From CAZMCC01 sp964564695 (GTDB taxonomy: Bacteria > Planctomycetota > Phycisphaerae > Phycisphaerales > UBA1924): a stretch of DNA of 10,229 nt. The position numbers were made by a program, and so were the translations under genes. The stretch is taken from NCBI GenBank assembly GCA_964564695.1, contig CAZMCC010000116.1, forward strand, positions 1 through 10,229, read 5' to 3'. Below, piece by piece: positions 6,190 through 10,229 of the stretch. Position 1 is the first letter of the stretch, and every line of letters begins with the position of its first letter. The notes under the pieces were generated by a model that was not told the DNA's origin, made no database searches, and saw nothing but the letters and a program-made list of their open reading frames with translations.

Positions 6190-7953
6190 TCAGCCGACGC
6201 AGCCGTTGGGGCCGGTTTCGACGAACCAGGCGTTGATCATCTCGCCGACGTCGGCGGAGTTGGAGACGCCGTTGTGGTCGAAGTCGGCGAGGAGGGTTCC
6301 GTTGGCCTGGTCGGCGAAGTAGAGGTTGACGAACTCACCGACGTCGGAGGAGTTCACGACGCCGTTGCAGTCGATGTCGGTGAGGCAGACGATGACGACC
6401 GCGGCCTGCGTTTCGAGGGTCTTGCAGCCGGCGGAGGTGATAACGACGGTGTAGGCGCCTTCGTCGTCGTTGGTGATGTTCTTGAGGCCGAGGACGGCGG
6501 TGGTTTCGCCGGGGATGTCGACGCCGTCGAGCTGCCACTGGAGGCCGTCGATGTCGCCAGCAGCGCCAACGGCGAGGACGAGGTCGAGGCCGGCGCAGTA
6601 GGTGCCGCCGGAGGGGTCGTCGAGGATCTCGGGGCAGTCGGGGAGGGCGGGCTGGAACTCGAGGGCGCCGATGTCGATGACGGGCGGCGTGCCCAGGCCG
6701 GTGTCGACGGTGTCGGGGTCGTCGACCATGCGGGGGTTGGTGGCGAAGTCGAGGAGGTTGGGGGAGGAGTAGGCGCTGTTGATGCCGGCGTCGATGACGG
6801 GGGAGCCGGGCTGGGGGGCGAAGTCGTAGGCGCCGAGCGGGTCGACGAGGTTGGGGTTGGTGGAGATGTTGCCGGCGCCGGTGAAGCCGCCCTGGACGCA
6901 GTTGTACTGCGCGTTGTAGGCGGAGCCGGTGAGCTGGTTGCCCGCGGTGGCGCCGCCGGGGCCGGTGTTGAGGTAGACGATGGAGCTGCGGACGCGGGTG
7001 TTGGCGCCGGTGGTGAGGATGCCGCCGCCGCCGATGGCGGTGGAGCTGTTGGCGTAGATGGTGCAGTTGATGACGTCGACGTTGGAGCTGTTGCCGACCC
7101 AGAGGGCGCCGCCGCCGCCCGAGCCGGTGCAGACGTTCTGGACGAAGATGCAGTTGATGAAGTCGGGCTGGGAGGAACCGAAGCACTCGACGCCGCCGGC
7201 GCGTGCGGCGGTGTTGTTGACGATGACGCAGCGTTCCCAGATGGGGTTGCAGGTGGTGGCCATGTCGCAGGCGCCGCCGAAGGAGGCGCCGTTGTTGGCT
7301 TCGAAGTCGCAGTCGGTGAGGGTGGGGCTGGCGGTGCGGAGGTAGAGGCCGCCGCCGCCGAAGGTGACGCGGTTGTTGATGACGTGGAGGTTTCGGAAGG
7401 TGGCGTTGCCGGAGAGGCAGATGATGCCGCCGCCCTTGTCCTGGTCGCTGGTGCCGCTGTTGGCGTAGCCGTGGGTGAGGCGGAAGCCGTCGAGGATGGC
7501 GGTGGCGTTGCGGCCGGTGCCGGTGACGACGTGGTAGTTGTTCTCGGTCCAGCCGACGGTGGAGGGGTAGGCGGTGTCGTTGTTGCTGACGTCGCCGGAG
7601 AGGATGGAGGCGTTGGCTTCGATCTCGAGGTCGCGCTCGGAGAGGAGGTCTTCGGTGCCGGCGAATCCGCCGTAGATGGCGACGCCGTTCTTGAGGGTGA
7701 AAGAAGCGGCGCGGGCGGCGCCGGGGATGTAGCGGCCGCCGGCGACCCAGATCTGGTCGCCGCTGACGGAGGCGGTGATGGCGGCGGTGAGGCCGCCGGT
7801 GCCGGAGTAGGCGTCCTTCCAGCTGGTGCCGTTGTTGGCGCCGGTGGCGGTCTGGTCGACGTAGAGGATGTCGGCGGAGGCGACGGCGGCGAATGCGGAG
7901 ACGGCGGCGAGCCCCGCGAGCGCGCGGAGTGAGAACGAGAACGAACGCACCAT
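6190..7953 (-). CDS. Secreted parallel beta-helix protein with Ig-like domain and GC-type dockerin-like tag
   Basis: A 587-residue exported protein of unknown specific role. Residues 1-27 form a signal peptide (MVRSFSFSLR, a hydrophobic core, then ASVASA-type cleavage, VASA before DILYVDQ). Residues about 28-430 are a right-handed beta-helix of the polymorphic-membrane-protein/'choice-of-anchor Q' style, with GGGI, GGGLYLRTASPTLTDC and FINCIF coils, closing with DIGALEFQ at 427-434. An Ig-like domain follows (about 440-523, LQWQLDGVDIPGE to DDEGAYTV). Two dockerin-like repeats, DIDCNGVVNSSDVGEFVN and DFDHNGVSNSADVGEMIN, end in GCVG. ATG 7953 is preferred because GAGGAGGTG lies 7 bases upstream; the TTG at 7971 would overlap that site. 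It is a paralogue of 8464-9957, which lacks the Ig domain. The tag probably targets a surface or complex, which is inferred from the shared C-termini. Catalytic residues cannot be recognised. Confidence 0.88.
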   Translation of the reverse strand: MVRSFSFSLRALAGLAAVSAFAAVASADILYVDQTATGANNGTSWKDAYSGTGGLTAAITASVSGDQIWVAGGRYIPGAARAASFTLKNGVAIYGGFAGTEDLLSERDLEIEANASILSGDVSNNDTAYPSTVGWTENNYHVVTGTGRNATAILDGFRLTHGYANSGTSDQDKGGGIICLSGNATFRNLHVINNRVTFGGGGLYLRTASPTLTDCDFEANNGASFGGACDMATTCNPIWERCVIVNNTAARAGGVECFGSSQPDFINCIFVQNVCTGSGGGGALWVGNSSNVDVINCTIYANSSTAIGGGGILTTGANTRVRSSIVYLNTGPGGATAGNQLTGSAYNAQYNCVQGGFTGAGNISTNPNLVDPLGAYDFAPQPGSPVIDAGINSAYSSPNLLDFATNPRMVDDPDTVDTGLGTPPVIDIGALEFQPALPDCPEILDDPSGGTYCAGLDLVLAVGAAGDIDGLQWQLDGVDIPGETTAVLGLKNITNDDEGAYTVVITSAGCKTLETQAAVVIVCLTDIDCNGVVNSSDVGEFVNLYFADQANGTLLADFDHNGVSNSADVGEMINAWFVETGPNGCVG

Positions 7954-7960
7954 GATCTGA

Positions 7961-7969
7961 CACCTCCTC
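7961..7969 (-). promoter_or_regulatory. Strong Shine-Dalgarno of the 6190-7953 gene
   Basis: The minus strand reads GAGGAGGTG, near-perfect complementarity to the 16S rRNA tail, 7 bases before ATG 7953. It fixes the start and excludes the in-frame TTG 18 bases upstream. Confidence 0.85.
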
Positions 7970-7994
7970 AAGGCCCGAGAACGTTTTGAGGGTT

Positions 7995-8045
7995 CACAGG
8001 GCGGCGTTTTGCTGCGGGGAGAACTCTACCACGCACAGGGCGGCG
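7995..8045. repeat. Pair of 12-base direct repeats in the leader of the 6190-7953 gene
   Basis: CACAGGGCGGCG occurs at 7995-8006 and 8034-8045, 39 bases apart start to start, within 100 bases upstream of the start codon. This could be a regulator-binding pair or chance in GC-rich DNA. No convincing -10/-35 pair is visible around it. Confidence 0.35.
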
Positions 8046-8175
8046 AGCCGAACGATTCGGGGACGAATGCAGGGAAAAGACGGGTTCGGGGCCTTGCACG
8101 AGCCCTCCGGAATGTCGCGGGGGAGAGGGTTGATTGCGGGTGTCGTTTGAGAGGCTGACCCGCCGCCGCGCGGAG

Positions 8176-8205
8176 CCCGGCGGACAGTGCTCCGCCGGGG
8201 CACCC
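8176..8205. repeat. Dispersed palindrome, copy 3
   Basis: Arms CCCGGCGGA (8176-8184) and TCCGCCGGG (8191-8199) with loop CAGTGC, followed by GGCACCC. It differs from copies 1 and 2 by one base in the loop, and it is in the same orientation. Confidence 0.82.
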
Positions 8206-8245
8206 GACATCACGAGCACGGCGTGGAGCGGAAGAAAAACAGGAA

Positions 8246-8276
8246 TGCCCGGGCGGGCATGGGCTCCGCCCGGGCA
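8246..8276. repeat. Related long-stem palindrome
   Basis: Arms TGCCCGGGCGG (8246-8256) and CCGCCCGGGCA (8266-8276) form 11 perfect pairs around the 9-base loop GCATGGGCT. The loop end TGGGCT and the GGGCAC tail resemble the neighbouring copy at 8284-8310, so it may be a diverged member of the same family. Confidence 0.7.
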
Positions 8277-8283
8277 CTGTGGG

Positions 8284-8310
8284 CCGGCGGAGTGGGCTCC
8301 GCCGGGGCAC
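8284..8310. repeat. Dispersed palindrome, copy 4
   Basis: Arms CCGGCGGA (8284-8291) and TCCGCCGG (8298-8305) with loop GTGGGC, followed by GGCAC. It has the same stem and tail as copies 1-3, but the loop is replaced. Confidence 0.8.
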
Positions 8311-8394
8311 CCGCCCACCCCTACCCATCACCCCGGGCACCCGCCGCCCTCGTGGGCTTGAGGGCGGGGGACTCCATGGAAGAGCGAACCGAAA

Positions 8395-8433
8395 CGCCTC
8401 CCCCTCGCTGGAGCGGCTGGACGCCGCTCCAGC
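8395..8433. repeat. Covarying hairpin element, copy A
   Basis: The flank CGCCTCCCCCTC (8395-8406) is followed by an 11-bp stem, GCTGGAGCGGC (8407-8417) with GCCGCTCCAGC (8423-8433), around the loop TGGAC. It aligns without gaps to 10137-10175 and shares flank and loop. The stem differs at three pairs, each compensated. Confidence 0.75.
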
Positions 8434-8437
8434 ATTT

Positions 8438-8460
8438 CCCCCTCCGCGTTGCGGAGGGGG
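8438..8460 (-). terminator. Hairpin just after the stop of the 8464-9957 gene
   Basis: CCCCCTCCGC (8438-8447), loop GTT, GCGGAGGGGG (8451-8460) is a perfect 10-bp stem starting 3 bases beyond the TGA. On the minus strand it is followed by AAAT rather than a T tract, so it is not a textbook intrinsic terminator. An mRNA 3'-end stabiliser is equally possible. Confidence 0.45.
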
Positions 8461-8463
8461 ATC

Positions 8464-9957
8464 TCAACACCCCGTTGTGGATTCTTCGAACCAGACGTTG
8501 ATGAACTCGCCGACGTCGGTGGAGTTGACGACGCCGTTGGCGTCGAAGTCGGTGATCAGGGTGCCGTTGGCGAGGTCTATGAACCAGTCGTTGATGAATT
8601 CGCCGACGTCTGTGGAGTTGACGATGCCGTTGGCGTCCCAGTCGGTTGCGCATGGGCTCTGGCCGCCCTGGAATTCGAGCGCGCCCATGTCGACCATTGG
8701 CGGCTTGCCCAGGCCGGTGTCGGCGGTGGCGGGGTCGTCGACGAAGCGGGGGTTGTGGGCGAGGTCGAGGGTGATGCCCGTGGGGACGCCGGGGTTCGTG
8801 CCGGCGTCGATGGTGGGCGAGCCGGGGCCGGGGGTGAAGTTGCCGCCGGCGGGGTCGACGAGGAGGGGGTTCGCGGAGATGTTGGCGAAGCCGGGGTAGC
8901 CGAGCTGGACGCACGAGTACGACACGGCGTAGATGGACCCGAAGAGCTGACCGGGCGTGTCGCCGCCGGGGCCGAGGTTGGCGTAGACGATGCAGTTGGC
9001 GAGGCGCGTTGACGCGCCGGAGGTGTTGATCGCCGAGCCGACGATGTCGGAGGTGTTGGCGTAGAGCGTGCAGTTGAAGAGGTAGCTGACGGAGGAGCTG
9101 CCGACGTACATCGCTCCGCCGCCGCTGGGGCCGCTGGAGTTGTTGCCGGTGAAGACGCAGTTGACGAAGACCGGCTGTGACGAGCCCGAGACGTCGATCG
9201 CGCCGCCGCGGAGCGAGGAGTTGCTCGAGATCAGGCAGCGCAGCCACTGGGGGTTGGCGCTGGTGACGACGGTGGCGGCGCCGCCGAAGTTGTTGGCGAG
9301 GTTGGAATCGATGCGGCAGTCGGTGATCGAGGGGGAAGCGGTGCGGAGATAGATGGCGCCGCCGGCGTTCTCGGCGCGGTTGTGGGTGAAGACGAGGTTG
9401 CGGAGCTTGGGGGAGCCGGAGCTGCAGAAGATGCCGCCGCCGCGGTTCTGGTCGGGGAGGCTGGGGCCGTTGGCGTAACCGTGCGTGATGGTGAAGCCGT
9501 CGAGGACGGCGGATGAGTTGCGGTTGCTGGCGAAGACGACGTGGAAGGCGTTCTCGCTCCAGCCGGTGAGGGCGGGGAAGGGAGCGTCATCGTTGTTGAT
9601 ATCGCCGGAGAGCACGGCGATGTTGACGGCGGGGTCGCGCTGGTCGAGCTGGGTTTCGCCGCCGGCGAACCCGCCGTAGATGGCGACGTCGTTCTGGAGC
9701 ATGAACGTGGAGCTGCGGATGTTGCCGGGGGTGTAGCGGCCGTCGGCGACCCAGATCTCGTCGCCGGGAGCGGCGGCGGCGATGGCCGCGGTGAGTGCGC
9801 TCTCGCCTCGGAACGCGTTCAGCCAAGTTGTGCCGTTGTTGTTGCCGGAGGCGAGATTGGCGTCGACGTAGATGCGAGCGGCGCCGGCATGGGCGGCGAG
9901 CGCGCAGAATCCAGCCACCCCCGCGATCACGCGGGACGACAGCGATTCCCAGGGCAT
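8464..9957 (-). CDS. Secreted parallel beta-helix protein with GC-type dockerin-like tag
   Basis: A 497-residue exported protein, paralogous over its helix domain to 6190-7953. It has a signal peptide at residues 1 to about 27 (MPWESLSSRV, hydrophobic core, AHAGA). The helix begins RIYVDANLASGNNNGTTW and contains VAIYGGFAGG, VLDGFTITHGYANG, GGAIYLRTASPSITDC and PVFVNCVFTG coils. It closes with DMGALEFQ at 423-430, typical of the 'choice-of-anchor Q' C-terminal end. The dockerin-like pair follows directly (C436, then DWDANGIVNSTDVGEFINDW and DFDANGVVNSTDVGEFINVW) and the protein ends in Gly-Cys. The Ig-like domain of its paralogue is absent. ATG 9957 is chosen because AGGAG lies 6 bases upstream and a proper signal peptide follows; a start at 10056 would add 33 residues with no signal character. 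The role is probably surface adhesion or polysaccharide contact, inferred from fold only. Confidence 0.88.
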   Translation of the reverse strand: MPWESLSSRVIAGVAGFCALAAHAGAARIYVDANLASGNNNGTTWLNAFRGESALTAAIAAAAPGDEIWVADGRYTPGNIRSSTFMLQNDVAIYGGFAGGETQLDQRDPAVNIAVLSGDINNDDAPFPALTGWSENAFHVVFASNRNSSAVLDGFTITHGYANGPSLPDQNRGGGIFCSSGSPKLRNLVFTHNRAENAGGAIYLRTASPSITDCRIDSNLANNFGGAATVVTSANPQWLRCLISSNSSLRGGAIDVSGSSQPVFVNCVFTGNNSSGPSGGGAMYVGSSSVSYLFNCTLYANTSDIVGSAINTSGASTRLANCIVYANLGPGGDTPGQLFGSIYAVSYSCVQLGYPGFANISANPLLVDPAGGNFTPGPGSPTIDAGTNPGVPTGITLDLAHNPRFVDDPATADTGLGKPPMVDMGALEFQGGQSPCATDWDANGIVNSTDVGEFINDWFIDLANGTLITDFDANGVVNSTDVGEFINVWFEESTTGC

Positions 9958-9963
9958 GTCGAA

Positions 9964-9968
9964 CTCCT
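9964..9968 (-). promoter_or_regulatory. Shine-Dalgarno of the 8464-9957 gene
   Basis: The minus strand reads GAGAGGAG, with the AGGAG core 6 bases before ATG 9957. This supports that start over the longer frame reaching 10056. Confidence 0.75.
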
Positions 9969-10020
9969 CTCGCGATTTTCGGCGCCACCCCAGAACGGGG
10001 CGCGCATGGATCAGGCGGCC

Positions 10021-10051
10021 AGAATAGCTGCTCTCGGATAATCTAACACAA
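10021..10051 (-). promoter_or_regulatory. Possible promoter of the 8464-9957 gene
   Basis: On the minus strand TTGTGT (10046-10051) and TATTCT (10021-10026) are separated by 19 bases, in the only locally AT-richer patch upstream of the gene, about 65 bases before the start codon. Spacing is long and the match is modest. Apart from this and the hairpin at 10137-10176, I see nothing in 9958-10229. Confidence 0.22.
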
Positions 10052-10136
10052 GGCAAAGGAGAGGCCGGTAATTTCTGAGATTTATTTGGGGGGCACGGAT
10101 GTGTGCACGAGAGAGCTCAGTTCGTCGGCGCCGCAG

Positions 10137-10176
10137 CGCCTCCCTCTCGCCTGACCGGCTGAACGCCGGTCAGGCG
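10137..10176. repeat. Covarying hairpin element, copy B
   Basis: The flank CGCCTCCCTCT (10137-10147) is followed by a 12-bp stem, CGCCTGACCGGC (10148-10159) with GCCGGTCAGGCG (10165-10176), around the loop TGAAC. It is the counterpart of 8395-8433: flank plus the first two stem bases match at 13 of 14, and three stem pairs are exchanged by compensatory changes. Confidence 0.75.
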
Positions 10177-10229
10177 TGTCTCCCTTGTATCTTGTAGCCC
10201 AGTGAGCACCGCTGCCCGGGCGCGAAGCG

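Larger units (their letters stand above)
8070..8463. other. Repeat-rich intergenic region without a recognisable gene
   Basis: No reading frame here shows a conserved protein motif, and the frames that exist merely translate the palindromes. The stretch holds five hairpins (8176-8199, 8246-8276, 8284-8305, 8407-8433, 8438-8460), listed separately. Its right end supplies the 3' flank of the 8464-9957 gene. Its left side, to about 7954, is the leader of the 6190-7953 gene. Confidence 0.7.

Noticed and set aside
3738..7932. Long plus-strand frames opposite rlmKL and the 6190-7953 gene, rich in Gly, Val, Asp and Glu
   Set aside because: They are antisense shadows produced by the strong G/C third-position bias of the minus-strand genes. 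They show no conserved domains and have low-complexity composition.
8176..8460. CRISPR array
   Set aside because: The repeats are self-complementary with variable loops and irregular spacing, there are no equal-length unique spacers, and no cas gene is nearby.
7968..8501. Frames in the intergenic region giving phrases like CPGGALSAG and SAGAPA
   Set aside because: They are translations of the palindromic repeats, not proteins.
10057..10229. tRNA or other RNA gene at the right edge
   Set aside because: Only the hairpin at 10148-10176 is structured. There is no cloverleaf, anticodon arm or TTCGA-type loop.

Overview
The window is GC-rich bacterial DNA. Its secreted proteins carry paired dockerin-like repeats ending in Gly-Cys, 'choice-of-anchor'-type beta-helix domains and Ig-like modules. 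That combination points to a planctomycete, most likely class Phycisphaerae. The taxonomic call rests on domain style only, because no marker gene such as 16S is present.

Layout, left to right. Positions 1-55 are almost pure G and look like a contig edge or a sequencing artefact. Next comes the 3' part of a class B penicillin-binding protein (PBP2/MrdA, to 811), followed 9 bases later by a complete SEDS glycosyltransferase gene, rodA (821-2020). Together these form the elongation-type peptidoglycan synthase pair. Positions 2059-3714 are a segment bounded by 44-base inverted repeats (43/44 matches). It holds a broken gene for a WD/propeller-like repeat protein followed by an Ig-like domain and a dockerin-like tag; the tag and Ig domain are in a different frame from the propeller. 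On the minus strand, 3747-6077 encodes the bifunctional 23S rRNA methyltransferase RlmKL. Two paralogous minus-strand genes (6190-7953 and 8464-9957) encode secreted beta-helix proteins with the same C-terminal tag, each with a clear signal peptide and Shine-Dalgarno sequence. The gaps between genes (2021-2138, 3664-3746, 6078-6189, 7954-8463, 9958-10229) are filled largely by short palindromic repeats.

Functionally there are three themes. The first is cell-wall elongation (PBP2 plus RodA). The second is ribosome modification (RlmKL). The third is a small set of exported proteins that share a C-terminal dockerin-like tag, probably delivered to one surface or secretion route.

The most notable features are not classical genes. 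(1) The inverted-repeat-bounded segment has GC skew of opposite sign to the lines counted on both sides of it, as if it had been flipped. (2) Several families of dispersed hairpins occur between genes. (3) Two palindromes lie inside housekeeping reading frames, one at the extreme C-terminus of PBP2 and one at the inter-domain linker of RlmKL. (4) Two hairpins about 1.7 kb apart share flank and loop but differ by three compensatory base-pair changes, which suggests the fold is being preserved.
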